64,000 nucleotides of DNA, taken from contig NC_079501.1 in assembly GCF_030052815.1 (NCBI RefSeq), forward strand, positions 90,500,296 through 90,564,295, given 5' to 3'. A program made the position numbers and the translations under genes. The notes under the pieces are model-generated. The model made no database searches and had not been told where the DNA came from. It saw only the letters and a program-made list of their open reading frames with translations. The DNA comes from Hevea brasiliensis. Taxonomy: Eukaryota > Streptophyta > Magnoliopsida > Malpighiales > Euphorbiaceae. This document shows positions 12,334-24,525 of the stretch, piece after piece (position 1 is the first letter of the stretch; each line of letters opens with the position of its first letter).

Positions 12334-12366
<33 letters not shown>
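12334..12366. repeat. (TA)n microsatellite
   Basis: About sixteen TA units, ending 27 bp before the CACTA element. Confidence 0.9.
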
Positions 12367-12367
<1 letters not shown>

Positions 12368-12392
12368 CTTGAAATTAGAGGTAAACTCATCT

Positions 12393-14485
12393 CACTACAA
12401 GAAATTAAAAAAATAGTTACAAAAATTACTGACCAAATATACTGAAATTTCATAGGTAATCAGTAATTACCGACGAAATTTTTTCGTCCACAAATACTAG
12501 CGTAGGTAATTTTTACCGATGAAAAAAATGTTGTTGCTAACTTTACCAACGAATTATTTTGTAGGTAAATTTAAATTTTTTTGTAGGTAATTTCGTAGGA
12601 GATTTTACTCTTATAAATTACCAACTATTTACTGACAAAATTTTTCGTTGGTAATTACCGACGAAAAGAAATTTTTGTAGCTAATTTTTATTTAATATTT
12701 TTAATTTAGTCATTACTTTTTAATTTAATTTAATTTTTAATTTTTTTAATTTAAATTAACTTTTAAATTAAATTAAATTTAAATTTAATTTAATTTAATT
12801 TAAAATTTTCTAATTAATTTTTTAATTTTTAAATTAAATATTAAATATTAATTATTTAATTTATAATTTTTTAAGATTTAATTGACTTAAAAAAAATTAC
12901 TAGTGGGCCCAACGTAGGCCCCATATATGTGACTATGACACAATTGCTCTATGTTGGAGAGTAGTTCACATTTTATAAACAAACTCACAACCCTCCAATC
13001 TATTCTCAAACGATGTGGGAATTTCATATTTTTTGTGATTTACCGACGAATTATCGACTAAATATATTTCGTAGGTATTTTTTTTAAATTTTATTTTCAA
13101 TTTCTCCTTAATATTACCTACGAAAATCGTTTCGTTGGTAATTACCGACGAAAACAATTCGTGGCTAAAATTTTTAAAGTTTTTTTAAATTTTTTTTTCT
13201 TATTTTCTTTTTAATATTACCTACGAAAAGTATTTCGTTGGTAATTACCGATAAAATACTTTTCGTAGGTAAATTTTTTTAATTTTTTAGAATTTTTTCT
13301 CTATTTTCTGTAAAATATTACCTACGAAAAGCTTTTCGTTGGTAATTATCGACGACAAATTTTTCCTAGGTATTTTTTTTAATTTTATTTTCTATTTTCT
13401 CCTTAATATTACCTACCAAAATCGTTTTGTTAGTAATTACCAACGAAAATGATTCGTAGCTAAAATTTTTTGAGCTTTTTAAAAAATTTTTTTCCTATTT
13501 TCTTCTTAATCTTACCTACGAAAAGTATTTCGTCGGTAATAAAGATGAAATACTTTTCGTAGGTAAAATTTTTTTTAGTTTTTTAGAATTTTTTTCTCTA
13601 TTTTATCTTAAATATTACCTACGAAAAGATTTTTGTTGGTAATTACCGACTAAAATTTTTTTGTAGGTAAATTTTTTTTAATTTTTTAGAATTTTTTTTC
13701 CTATTTTCTCCTTAATATTACCTACGAAAAGCTTTTCGTTGGTAATTACCGACAAAAAATTTTTCGTAGATATTTTTTTTAGTTTTTAAGAAATTTTCTT
13801 CTCTATTTTGTCTTAATATTACCTACAAAAAACTTTTCGTTGGTAATTAACAATGACAAATTTTTGTAGGTATTTTTTAAAAAAAATTATTTTCTATTTT
13901 CTTCTTAATATTACCTACGAAAAGCGTTTCGTTAGTAATTACCGACGAAAAAAATTCGTAGCTAAAATTTTTTCAAGCTTTTTAGATTTTTTCTTCTCTA
14001 TTTTCACCTTAATATTACCTACGAAAAACATTTCGTTGGTAATTACCGACGAAAAAAATTCGTAAGTAAAATTTTTTAGCTTTTTAGAAATTTTCTTCTC
14101 TATTTTTTTCTTAATATTACCAACGAAAAACTTTTCGTTGGTAATTACCGATGAAAAATTTTTCGTAGGTATTTTTTTTAAAATTTTATTTTCTATTTTT
14201 TTCTTACTATTACCTACGAAAAGCGTTTCGTTGGTAATTACCAACGAAATATTTGGTCGTTATTTTTATTATTTGATCACTAATTTTGCCGCTAATGTTA
14301 GGCACCACTTTTACCTACGAAATTACATCGTCGGTAAAGTTTTAGTCGATAATTTCATCGGTAAAAATTAATTTAAATTTTATTTCTCTTTTTAGTCGGT
14401 AAAGCGTCGGTAATTCGTCGGTAAATTACCAATGAAATTCTGTAGTTGGTAATTTTTGTAATTATTTTTAATATTTCTTGTAGTA
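12393..14485. mobile_element. Non-autonomous CACTA (En/Spm-type) transposon, 2.09 kb
   Basis: The left terminus CACTACAAGAAATT is inverted at the right terminus, AATATTTCTTGTAGTA. Only the final base deviates from the canonical ...TTGTAGTG. The 3-bp target duplication TCT flanks both ends (12390-12392 and 14486-14488), as expected for CACTA elements. There is no transposase gene. The interior consists of ACCTACGAAA/TACCGACGAAA motifs in both orientations: loosely spaced near the ends (12440-12670, 14280-14460) and as a regular array in the middle. In autonomous relatives, short subterminal repeats are the transposase-binding sites; here that repeat class fills most of the element. Confidence 0.92.
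13020..14250. repeat. Tandem array of about twelve 100-bp palindromic units inside the CACTA element
   Basis: ATTACCTACGAAAA recurs about every 100 bp (for example at 13113, 13216 and 13317, on to about 14210). Each unit holds ACCTACGAAAA, then TTTCGTTGGTAATTACC, then GACGAAA and TTCGTAGGTA, so each half can pair with the other. Spacers are T-rich. Open frames read through the array are repeat translations, not genes. Confidence 0.9.
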
Positions 14486-14488
14486 TCT

Positions 14489-17234
14489 GTCAATAAATTA
14501 GTTTTCTAATATCTAACATCAGTTATAAATGAATGTGTACGTGAGCTTATAAAAATTAGTGCACCTTCATAAAATGGTCATAATTACTAAGGAGCATGTC
14601 ATTTATCTTAGCTTAGTTCCTCCGTTCATCATTACAATACTTCAATCTCATAATTGCTTCACCGTAGATACCGCAACTGGTCCTTTCAACTTTCCTCAAT
14701 TGTTTTTTTTAAATTTTTTTTATCATTTGTTTGTATATCTCTATCACATCCTAATTTACATCTAATTCAATTAGTGTAATGCCTTTACATTATCCTACAC
14801 ACTCCAGTAGAATACTCCTAAGAGACTTTCTAATACATCATGTTGCAGAACTAATGGGTTTTAATTCATTAGTATTAAATCATCTCTAGAGTTATGTGAT
14901 ATAAAGTTCCCATTGCTTATATTAAAAAAATATAAGACTCTATTTATTTTATATAAAATAATTTATATATAGAAAAAAAATATTTTTATAAAAATATTTT
15001 TTATTATTTGATGTACTGTTAAATTAATAGTTTATATTTATATCATACATGTATAATTATTTTTATATTTTAATATGATTATTAAGGTTTAAAAAATAAT
15101 TTTCTCGTTTCAAAAGGTAAAGTCATTTTTCTTAAAAATAACTTAATTTTTTTTAATAAAAAAATATTTTTTATTAATCTATTTATTTCAGTGTATTAAA
15201 TGTTAAAAAAATATAAAATTTAAAAATATATATATATTTTTCGTAAAATAAATGAAGGCTTAGATACATCTTAAGTTGTTATAGCCCCACACATGTTCAC
15301 CATAGAGGTGTCCACCCTCTGAATTAATATTTTAACGCCAACCATATTGTTGGAATTCCAAACATTAGAGTTAAAATTTATTTAAGTTTTTAAAAGTAGA
15401 TTAGAAATTTGCAGATGTTGATATTTGATAATCTAAATTTGTAAGTGTGATGGACAAGTCGAAGTCCAATTTGGACTTATATTGCTTTGTAGTCTATGCA
15501 AGACAAAGGCCACAAGGCCATAATTAGTGAGTGGGAACGTGTGTGCAGTAAGAGAGAGGACAACACGTTGTTGAAGGGTAAGTCCACATGGTAAAGAGGG
15601 AATTTTGGGTGAGAAAAATAATTTAATTTTTATAATTATTTTTTTAATAAATTTGTTGTGGAGTAAATTTACATCAAATCTAATCGTGTGAGAGAATTTT
15701 CACAACACACATACTTTTTAAACCTTAATGATAGCCCCCAAACAAATAAAAAATAAGAGCTCCAAGGCTAAAGATGATAAAAAGTCTGATTTTTATGAAT
15801 ATTTGATTCGATAAAATTTTAATAAAATGAATTTAAATAATATATAATATAATTTAAAATATATTTAAATTTAAAAAATAATACTTATGATGAGTTTTAA
15901 TCGAGTTTAAATTTTATATATTAAGTAATTGTTACTCGAATCTATTTATATAAATACTTAATTAAATATAAAATATTTTTTTATAATATTATTTATAAAT
16001 TTTTCATTTTAAATGAAATAAAGTTTAAATATTTTATAAAATTATTAAAATTTTAAAATATAAAATATTATTAAAAAATACTTTTTATGTAAATTATTAA
16101 TTAAAAAATATAAAATTAAATAGATTTTGATATTTTTTGGGTAACAATCATCAAGTTTGAGACGAGTTCAAGTAATTGAAAATAAATTTTAATCTATTTA
16201 GGATGGGTCTAAATTTTAAAAATATTAATCAAGTTCAAATTTCAATGAATAATATTCCTGAATACCCTTTTCATTGTAATTTCTACCCAAGTTATTTTAA
16301 TTTGTCACCACAGTCTTAATTTAAGAGGTCTCCACTGGCACTCCTATTAACATTTCCTTGAAATTTATTGACTATTCAACCAATTTTCTCTTTCATTTCC
16401 TCTATATAACCTAAAAAAATGAACATATCAAAATTTTTCTTAAAATTATGAATATAAATTTCATACATAAATGAAGAATAATCATTATAAGGCCACAGAA
16501 TTAGAAAATAAATAAATAATGTCTGGTCATTTCTAACTTGGTAGAGGAAATAAATAAATAAATAAATGATACAAGGGAATTGAAAGGCATGCAGTTGCAG
16601 TGTGGTAATCATTTGGCCATAGTTGAACTCCTAGAATAAATTGATTCACATAAGAGGGAAAAGGCTCTTTAATTTGCTGCCACCTAGAGATGCACTCCCA
16701 GTTGTAAATTACAGGCAGCTTTGTGAAGAGAAAAAGGTTAAGTGGTCCTTATTCCGCCAAAGAGGGAAAGCGATGTAGTTGTTTGAGTACGTGGTTGCTT
16801 CTATCAAAATGGCTAGTATCGATTTACCTTGGCTCCACTTGCTATATATTCACTTTTATTAGGTCTCGTATCAATTTTTTAATACTAGTTTATAGATTCA
16901 CTGAGTTTGACTCATTGCGGTATTGCCTATTATGCTTTTTCAGGTTTTGGATTGCAGCTTGCTCTAATAACATGTGAAATTTTCTCTGATTCAGAGAGTA
17001 CTGAAAAATATCGACGATTTAACTGTTTGAGTTGAAGCTAAAATAAAATAAAATAAAAAGAGAGAAAATCCAGACACAAATGTAGGTAATGGGTGTAGTA
17101 AATAAAGAATGTGTAATGGGTGTAGTAAATAAAGAATGTGGCTCAAGAACATATCTTAATGGTGAAAAAAATTTCAAATTTTTTGGGACTTTTTATAATT
17201 ATAGTACATTCTTTTATTTATGGTAATTTTAAGA
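14489..17234. other. AT-rich intergenic DNA
   Basis: No supported gene. 15770-16250 resembles the MITE family at 49803-50249 (TTTGATTCGATAAAATTTTAA and AGGATGGGTCTAAATTTT blocks). 17060-17140 has a short direct repeat, GTAATGGGTGTAGTAAATAA, in two copies. Confidence 0.45.
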
Positions 17235-17460
17235 CCTGTTTGACATTGCTGTTAAAACTGCTGTTAATAAAATCACTTTTTTAAATATACTAGTTAGGGA
17301 TTATTAAAAAATAATTAAAAATTAAACTTGATCAGTTTTAGTTATAAGAATACTAAAATAATAAAATAATTTTTTTCTAAACTGTTTTCTCAATAGCATC
17401 TAAAATGATACTTTTATTCAGAAAAGTAGTTTTAGGCTCTGAAACTTAATGTCAAATAGG
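17235..17460. mobile_element. MITE of the GTTTGACATT family (copy 2, best preserved)
   Basis: The left end CCTGTTTGACATT and the reverse complement of the right end, CCTATTTGACATT, form a 13-bp inverted repeat with one mismatch. Diverged relatives lie at 10226, 19600, 23368, 25395, 30940, 43587 and 45645, so this is the most frequent small element here. Confidence 0.7.
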
Positions 17461-18468
17461 GCTTTAGACTAATTTCAAATATTAGTTCTTTTTTAGTTTA
17501 ATGTTAAAATTAGAGAGATGAATAGTTAAAAGGGTGTTTACACAAACTGACTTAGAAATAATTTTTTGTTTAAATTAAAAATAATTAACTTTAAAAATTA
17601 AATTAAAATTAATAAAAAATAATTTATTATAATTATAAAAAATTGGAAAGGTTTGAAATTTTTTTTACCATTAAATCTTTCTATTATTTTAAAATAGTAT
17701 TAATGAATAACAAGTTAGTGATTTGAAGGTTGTTTTTTGGTACAACCAAAAAACTATTGAAGTTGAAATTGGAATAATATAACTACTCATTATTTAATTT
17801 GTTATAAAAGTAAGAAATAAAAAGGTATATGGTTGCTTTCATCTCTCCACATCTAACAATCTAAACTATGGATTTTTTTTTAATCTTTTTAATTTAAAAT
17901 TCAATACAAAAATTGTGAGAATAGGGAACTATTTTAGAGGACAAATTAAAATTTATAGTCTTAAAAAATATTTTTCTTAAATAATTGAGGATAATTATTT
18001 TAATCATCCTTTGTTAATATTATTTAGCAACGACAAAAAATATATAATCCCCAAAAACATTTCATGGGGACAATAAAAGAAAATCATTTAAAAATTTTAT
18101 CTCTAATTATATAAATCTTATATAGTAAGAAGATAAATGTATATGTTATTCCTAAACATTGTTGTCACTAACAATAGGGGGGTGATTTTGTTAATTAGAA
18201 TCTAATTTTTACCATCTTGGAAGTTACGGCCATCAGATATAAGGATAACAAAGGCAAGAAAAGGAGAAAAAAGAAGCTCAATTGAAGCTAATCAATTAAT
18301 TTTTTTTTTAAAAAAAAAAAAAAAAAACAGATGGAAGAGAGATTGATGTATGGTTTCTAATACGTTCCAAAGTGTAGTGCATGGTGACAACATATGTGAG
18401 CCTGATGAGCCATATTTGATTCTTTTAATGGACCCTTTTGAGCTTGGACCACACCCATTGTCCCTCTG
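17461..18468. other. Upstream region of RTFL copy A
   Basis: AT-rich. It includes an A/T homopolymer block at 18299-18328. No coding sequence was seen. The last 150 bp are less AT-rich and probably hold the native RTFL promoter. Confidence 0.45.
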
Positions 18469-18476
18469 CTATAAGA
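18469..18476 (+). promoter_or_regulatory. TATA-like box CTATAAGA of RTFL copy A
   Basis: CTATAAGA lies about 140 bp upstream of the RTFL ATG, a fitting spacing for a TATA box plus a roughly 110-nt leader. Its ATAA (18471-18474) is also the microhomology at the duplication breakpoint. Confidence 0.4.
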
Positions 18477-18612
18477 AGAGCCAGCCTTCCATGTTTTTTT
18501 GAATCATCCCTCATTGTTTCTAGCTTATCAGCCTCTCACCAAAACCTCAGAAATCATCATTTTGGAACATTTCAAGAGAGAAACAGACCTGCAAATTGAG
18601 TTGGGAAATATC

Positions 18613-18759
18613 ATGAAGATGAAAAGTTCTAAAGTCGCAGATTCTAAGACAAGACTATCATGTAATAATAAAGGATTTAGTGGGTTTCTCAGAGAAGGAA
18701 GAGGCAGGCTTTACCTCATAAAAAGATGTGTTATCATGCTTCTCTGCTGGAGTGACTAA
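18613..18759 (+). CDS. ROTUNDIFOLIA4-like (RTFL/DVL) micropeptide, copy A
   Basis: A 48-residue intronless protein starting MKMKSSK and ending RCVIMLLCWSD. The C-terminal part (residues 22-48) carries the signature of the plant RTFL/DVL family: F-x-x-F-L-R-E-x-R-x-R-L-Y, then I-K-R-C-V-x-M-L-L-C-W, with Arg38, Cys39, Met42, Cys45 and Trp46 in place. Family members are plasma-membrane-associated micropeptides that restrain cell proliferation in the longitudinal axis; overexpression in Arabidopsis gives short, rounded organs. The N-terminus is basic and variable, as usual. I chose the ATG at 18613 because upstream in-frame extension has no ATG. An upstream ATG at 18491 opens a three-codon uORF (stop TGA). 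Copy B at 29952 differs by three residues. Identification is by motif recognition; the exact member cannot be named. Confidence 0.9.
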   Translation: MKMKSSKVADSKTRLSCNNKGFSGFLREGRGRLYLIKRCVIMLLCWSD

Positions 18760-19599
18760 TTTAGAGGTTTCTACATCTTCTTCTTCTTCTTCTTTGGATG
18801 ATACTTTATAAACTCTTTCCTTTAACTTCTCGTTCTGCTCCAAAAAGGTTATTATGTCAAGAAGGATTGGCTCGTCTATAACATAAATGGCAATTTGAGC
18901 TTAATCCAACTCCTACAAACTTCCCCAAGTTTTGGGGTAAAGCAGAGATTATTGTTTTTATGTTTTTTCATATTGCTCAGGTATCTCCTATTGGTTTAAA
19001 ACTAATTCTGTTTGCACCGAGTCTTCGCAACGGGTATTGTCTCCATCTACGAAGATCTAACAATCGACCTCACTTAAGAGATAAGAGTATCGAACCACTC
19101 ATACCAAACACCCGTCAGAGCAGAGATGATTATTTTGATTTGCATGTGCTTATTCAAACCAAGAGAATTTTATTTGATCATCCCAATTTGTATGTAATTA
19201 GTCACACTAAGCTTCTTTAAAATTGCTGTGGTGAATGGATAGTTGGTTGCTCTTTGCATATAAGCAATTATCTTTGTTTAGTTCTTCTTGGGTGTTTGAG
19301 AAATCAATCTTAAATTAGATCATATATAGGGAATTCAACTAACAACTAACTCTCTTTCCCACCTCTCTTTCTTTATATTTAGTTGAATTGATTTGTTGAG
19401 ATTCTAATTCTCAAGACTAATCACAAAATGTGCTCTTATCATATCTAGGAGAAGGAGAATTGGGCTTCATAGTTTTGCAATGTTAGAAAGAAAAATAAAA
19501 TAACAAAGAATTTATGCAAAAAATCTTAAATTTGCATTCATTTAACTAAGTATTGAGGAACTAATTTAAATCTTATAAATATGAGAAATTCATTGTTAA
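18760..19599. other. 3' region of RTFL copy A and spacer
   Basis: Probable 3' UTR with a (TTC)n tract at 18775-18800, then spacer. A block near 19060-19130 containing CACTTAAGAGATAAGAGTAT reads like a dispersed repeat or SINE tail, which I could not classify. Confidence 0.4.
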
Positions 19600-19828
19600 T
19601 GTTTTTGTTCAGTATCGTTGTTGAAATCGATTGTTGAAAAAAATATTTTTTAAAATATATTAATTGGAGAGTATTAAAAAATAATTTAAAATTAAATTTG
19701 ATAAGTTTTAATAATAAAAACATTAAAATAATAAAATAAAATTTTTTTATTTTTTTAATAATATGTAAAATAATTTTTTTAAATAAAAAATAAATTTGAC
19801 CCTCTAACTTTAATGCCAAACAAGTTCA
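19600..19828. mobile_element. MITE of the GTTTGACATT family, degraded (copy A)
   Basis: Shares the AATTGGAGAGTATTAAAAAA, AAAATAATAAAATAA and TTTAATGCCAAACAAG blocks with the family. The copy B counterpart is 30940-31158. Confidence 0.6.
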
Positions 19829-20675
19829 CAATATGTTTATAATATATGATTGTATTGGTTTAATCCTATTCAATCAATTCATCAAATTTTCTATTATTCA
19901 CATAATTTAAATATAATAAATAAGAGATTAACAATCATATTAAATGTATAAAACACTATTTATCAATATAAATATATGTCTAATAAGAAATATCTTTTTT
20001 TTTAAGAGAAATCTCTAATATCTTAGAATCACTAGGCTTTTATATTTTTTTTTTTACTTTTTATTTTTTATTTTTAAGAATATTAGAATCACTAGATTGA
20101 TGTCCCAACCAAATAACTATTAGGATGAGATCTCAATCCCACAGTTCCATTGTGGATCCATCAATTCCATGCCCACATCATCACTTCACTGAATTTCTGT
20201 TATTTTATTTTACTTTATTTAAAAATACTGATTTATATTAATAAAATATATTTTCCTTAAAAAAACTAATTTATATTAAATTTTGAAAAACATTATTTCA
20301 AGAATTAGTAATTATTTGCCGCACAAACAATTTAGTTGGCTAACAGTTTAGAAAAATATGTACGTGCCAAATATTAAGTACATCAACTATACGCTTTTTA
20401 ACTTCTATCAAATGTTTGCAAAAATTTGATTATACTTAATGTAATTTCATCAAAATCTCACAATAAATTAGAAAAAAAAGCTAAGAGAATTTATATTAAT
20501 TGCTTGAAAATTGAGTACAAAGCTGAAAAACTGAAAATTTACTGAGACTTAGAAAAATAAATGACAAATAAAATAAAAATAGATAGATCACTGGAGTTTG
20601 TTGTTGTTGGATTGATTAATTAGTTGGGTGGGTGGAGCTTTTCACATATCACTGCGAAACTTATTTATATCTGCA
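19829..20675. other. Spacer in copy A
   Basis: AT-rich, no gene. 20325-20333 (CACAAACAA) is the ancestral form of the site into which the chromovirus inserted in copy B (TAAACAA). Confidence 0.5.
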
Positions 20676-20683
20676 TCCAAGGG

Positions 20684-21204
20684 TAGAGGAGAGCAGTTTT
20701 CTGTTTAAACCGAAAAATCAAACCGAATCGATTTAATTCGGTTTAATCAGTTCAATTTTAAAATTCAATTGGTTTGGTTCAGTTTATAATTTTGATAATT
20801 TCGGTTAATCGGTTCGGTTCGGTTATTTTCATTAAAAAAAACCGAACCAAACTGAAATTATTATATATATAGGAAATCAAAGAAAATCGAATCAAGCTGA
20901 ATCGAACCAAATCGAATTGAACCAAAATCAAGAAAACCAAACCGAACCTTAAGATTTTTGAGTTTTGATTTCTAATTTTTTTTTTTTATGTTTTATTATT
21001 TAGATTTAATGTTAAAAATATGAAATTTTATAAATTTCAGTTTGATCAGTTTAAAACATAACCGAACCGATATTTATTGGTTTGATTCGGTTTGATTTTC
21101 TCTTATTAATTGGTTTGATTCGATTTTTAAAATTTTTTATTTTTAATTTTTGATTTTTTCGGTTCAGTTCGGTTTGAAACCGAATTACTGTTTGCACACC
21201 CCTA
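20684..21204. mobile_element. hAT-like non-autonomous element rich in GGTTCGGTTT motifs (copy A)
   Basis: The right end ...GCACACCCCTA inverts the left end TAGAGGAGAGC; the copy B left end, TAGGGGAGAGC, is closer to the original. Target duplication is 8 bp: TCCAAGGG at 20676-20683 (TCCAAGAG in copy B) and TCCAAGAG at 21205-21212. The interior is stacked AACCGAA/TTCGGTT motifs in both orientations, so it can fold extensively. No coding capacity. Confidence 0.85.
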
Positions 21205-21212
21205 TCCAAGAG

Positions 21213-21884
21213 AATCTGGTTGAACTTGAAAGGCTTCAGAACCTGCAATTTCTCATGTCTGCATGTCTTGATAACTGTTACCCACTGCTCACAACTGCTA
21301 GTAACCTAATATTCATAATTTCCCACTGGCAAGTAACTCCTTGTAACATCTTGTTAATTATTAACTTCTAACAATAGCCACTCAAAAATAATTAATAAAT
21401 ATAATTCAGGCTTCTTAATTAAACTAATGCAAAATAATTAATTAAATTGATTTTAAAAAATTAATTTAATTATTTATAAATTTAAACAATAATTAATAAG
21501 TTAAAATAATTATTTTTAGTGTAAAAGATAATATTGGAAACTTGGGTAAGGTTTTATTGTCATTAGAGGCCATAAAATTGACTCTATTTATCTAAGATCT
21601 ATTATAAAAAATGACTTAAGGGCTGGCCTATCATTAGGCTTATAACTTGTAATATATTAGTCCTTTAAGCTCGATATTACATTTTTTTTAATGAAATTAA
21701 ATTATATATTAATCCTTTAATTAAGAGAACAGTAAAATATAATAAGAGTGAGTTCTCAAAGTAATTGATTTTGGTGTTGCTAATTACACATTTGCCCTTT
21801 TGGATTTGCTTAATTGGTTTGCAATTGCTGGATTATATCGTTTTTAGCTCTCACAATCGATTAGATGGCTTAAAGTAATATTGC
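21213..21884. other. Spacer in copy A
   Basis: About 160 bp of mixed composition (21213-21370) followed by AT-rich DNA. It is well conserved in copy B (41409-42079). No gene is supported. Confidence 0.4.
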
Positions 21885-21894
21885 TTTTTCCTTT

Positions 21895-22711
21895 AGAAAA
21901 ATTATTATTTAGTCTTTATATTTTAAAAAATACACCATTTAGTCTCTGTAAAATTTTTTTGTTAAAGTACTTAGTCCCTTCGTTAAATTTTCCACGACCA
22001 TATTATTCACACTACTATTTAATCCCTTAATTTTGAAGAAACTAATTAGTTTATCTCTATATTTTGAAAAATACTACCATTTAATCTTTCTATTTTAGTG
22101 AAACTAATTAATTAGTTTATGTATTTTGAAAAATATATTATTAGATAAAAATAAAAATTTTTCTATGTGAATACTAAATATTAATTTATATTTTTAAAAA
22201 ATTTTTAATTCTTTAGATATCATTTTTATGTTTTTTTTACTAAGAAATAATTTTCCTTAATTATTTAGAAATTTAAAAAAACTGGTTAACTTTTTTGTGT
22301 AGATAGCTTATACTATTTTTATTGACAAATAAAAACAAAGAAAGAATAAGGGAGAGAAAGATATGAGTGTAGCGAAAAAAAAAAAGAAAAGAGAAATAAG
22401 AAATGATGAGAAAGAAATAAATAGAGAGAATTAGAGCAGTTTAAGTATAAAAAATAATTATTAAATTAAATAGTTTACATAGCCAAATTATAGAGACTAA
22501 CTAATATATTTTTCTAAAATATAGATAATAACTAATTAATTTTATTAAAATAGAAAGACTAAATAAAAAGTTAACTAATATTTACTAATAAAAAATTTAA
22601 TAAAGAAATTAAATAGTTTAATGAAAATTTTTAGAAGAACTAAATAATATATTTTTAAAATATAAAAATTAAATAATTAATTTAATTAAAGTATATAGAC
22701 TAAACAATAGT
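21895..22711. mobile_element. Foldback element with long inverted repeats, Mutator-like (copy A)
   Basis: The left half (ATTATTATTTAGTCTTTATA...) and right half (...ATAGACTAAACAATAGT) are imperfect inverses over some 300 bp, with TTTAGTC/GACTAAA blocks repeated throughout. TTTTTCCTTT flanks both ends (21885-21894 and 22712-22721), consistent with the 9-10-bp target duplications of Mutator-like elements. No transposase. Confidence 0.75.
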
Positions 22712-23367
22712 TTTTTCCTTTCCCTTTTTAGTTTTTACCTATGATGTTTTTGCCTCCTAGCCCATGGCTTATGGCGGCAAAACGACGCCGTTTACTTGCC
22801 TAAGAGGCTTTACTGGGTTGGAGTGTCCTTTATCACTTGCTGCCGCCAGCTCACACTTGTACAAAGTGTGAGTCTGCATGTGATTACTGGTTGCCTAGCT
22901 TTTGAAAACAAAAAAAATGTATAACTTCATTGAATAATTCTGGCCATGTCAAATCATAGGAGAATTTGGCCCCATGTCACTTTTGTTTTTGTCTTTTTAG
23001 TAGGACTTATAGTTTCAGTCCAAGGGGAGCAAAGCTCAAACAAAGGCCAAGAAGGACAGCTCCAGCAACGAGCTATGCCACAGATATCCAACCCTTACAG
23101 CTCAGAAGGAGGTTGCTGGATAACATGGACTTAATGGGCAAAAGAAGATGCAAACCCAACTAGTCAGTTGGCACCACAATTTGCTTTGGCTGTTAAATTT
23201 GTGAGATATTTGAGAAACATATTGATATTAGAGTTTACGATTTCTGAGTTATTATATCTTATTTTTTTCATTATAGTTAAATTTTCTCTTATCTTATTGA
23301 TGAATATAGATTTTACGGTCTCAATAATATAAATTATGTATTATTTTTCTTCTCTTTTCTATATTAG

Positions 23368-23570
23368 TCATGTTTGGTATTACTGTTAGAACTACTATTG
23401 AGAGTATTAAAAAATAATTTGAAATTAAATTTGATAAGTTTTAATCATAAAAATATTAAAATAATAAAATAATTTTTTCTAAACTATTTTTTTAATAGCA
23501 TTTAAAATGATACTTTTATTTGTAAAAATAGTTTCAGGCCTCCAAACGCAATATCAAATAAGCACATTAT
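23368..23570. mobile_element. MITE of the GTTTGACATT family in the copy A intron
   Basis: Left end ATGTTTGGTATTACTGTTAG, right end ...CAATATCAAATAAGCAC. The copy B counterpart (43587-43812) has a roughly 35-bp segment that is missing here. Confidence 0.65.
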
Positions 23571-24216
23571 GTGATTGTGCGATTATATGTCTGTTTTAAA
23601 ATTGCACGCCTACTATAACACAAATTATCAGCAATCCACTCTTCAATTTCCAAACTCACCCTAAAGAAGTCTTGGACTAGCTCCCTTGGCAAAATGCTTC
23701 TCCAAACAAAATCAAATTGATAAAATTAATAAAAAAATTTGAATAAAATAAAATGTTTAATTAACCTCTTAATTATTGCGTGAATTTCACATTAAAATGG
23801 GAATGGGAAATGAAACTAAAGTAAGATCACAAATCAATCCACTTTATTTTTAAGAATTTTAAAAAAAATTGGATGATGATTTGTTTTTTATCAAGTTAGA
23901 GTCTATTTGACATTATTATTATAGTCGTTATTAAAAATGTATATATTTTTGCTCCTAATTTACAAAAGACAATAATATCTTTAATATAATTTAAAGTGTA
24001 ATAAATTGAAAGATAAATTGATAAATTATATTATAGTTAATTAGGGAATTGCAAATTATTATATCCCTCCTAAGTTGCTTTCCTTGCACAAGGAGAGTAG
24101 AATGGTCTACTTCAAGGAAAGTTGATACGATAATCCAAATCAAATAAGAGAGGTTTTTTTTTTTTTTTTTTGGTACTTTACAGAAAATTCTACTTTCTTA
24201 GTCTATTTAACTATTG

Positions 24217-24525
24217 TAAAGAAAATGAATCGAGTCTAACTCCACTCATAAAGCTAGCTCAAGGGAAGGAAATTTGCTCAAATTATGTATATAGCTCAAA
24301 TACCTCATTCCAAACCAATGTGCCCAGGCATGAACATTTAAAACGTATAGTTTACGGGCAAATACATATGCGGATGGCCTAACATTAGAGTAAGGTAAGC
24401 TCTGATGCCACATAGAGAAAATAGACCAAGTTTAATCCACCTCAAAAGCTAGCTTAAGGGGAGAAAGTTTACCTAAGTCATATATATAGCTCAAATACCT
24501 CATCTCAAAAAAATGTGAGACAACA
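24217..24525 (-). mobile_element. TRIM-like element (copy A)
   Basis: Two diverged direct repeats of about 100 bp share CTAGCT.AAGGG and TATATAGCTCAAATACCTCA. They flank a short centre in which GCTCTGATGCCA (24399-24410) is the reverse complement of a tRNA-Met-type primer-binding site next to one repeat. This is the layout of a terminal-repeat retrotransposon in miniature on the minus strand. The repeats are strongly diverged, so it is old; the outer ends are approximate. Confidence 0.6.

Noticed and set aside
13853..14244. Open frames of 70 and 101 codons on both strands
   Set aside because: They are translations of the CACTA repeat units and show the repeat period in the protein.
13020..14250. 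Regular repeat array that could be taken for a CRISPR array
   Set aside because: Units are about 100 bp, palindromic and diverged, with T-rich spacers, and lie between perfect CACTA ends in plant DNA. There are no cas genes.
16723..16977. 84-codon frame near a low-AT patch
   Set aside because: The translation has no recognisable motif, the frame is not conserved elsewhere in the window, and there is no promoter or splice evidence.
18499..18612. N-terminal extension of RTFL copy A
   Set aside because: It needs a TTG start; no ATG is in frame, and copy B does not preserve the same beginning. The ATG at 18613 gives a normal RTFL length.
18658..18843. Minus-strand frame with a Glu-rich stretch, also present at 29997-30182
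   Set aside because: It is antisense to the RTFL gene and its Glu run is the (TTC)n tract of the 3' UTR. Its conservation follows from the recent duplication.
21150..21371. 73-codon frame conserved at 41370-41567
   Set aside because: It starts in or at the edge of the hAT-like element's inverted end and continues into flanking spacer. Conservation is explained by the duplication; no family match.
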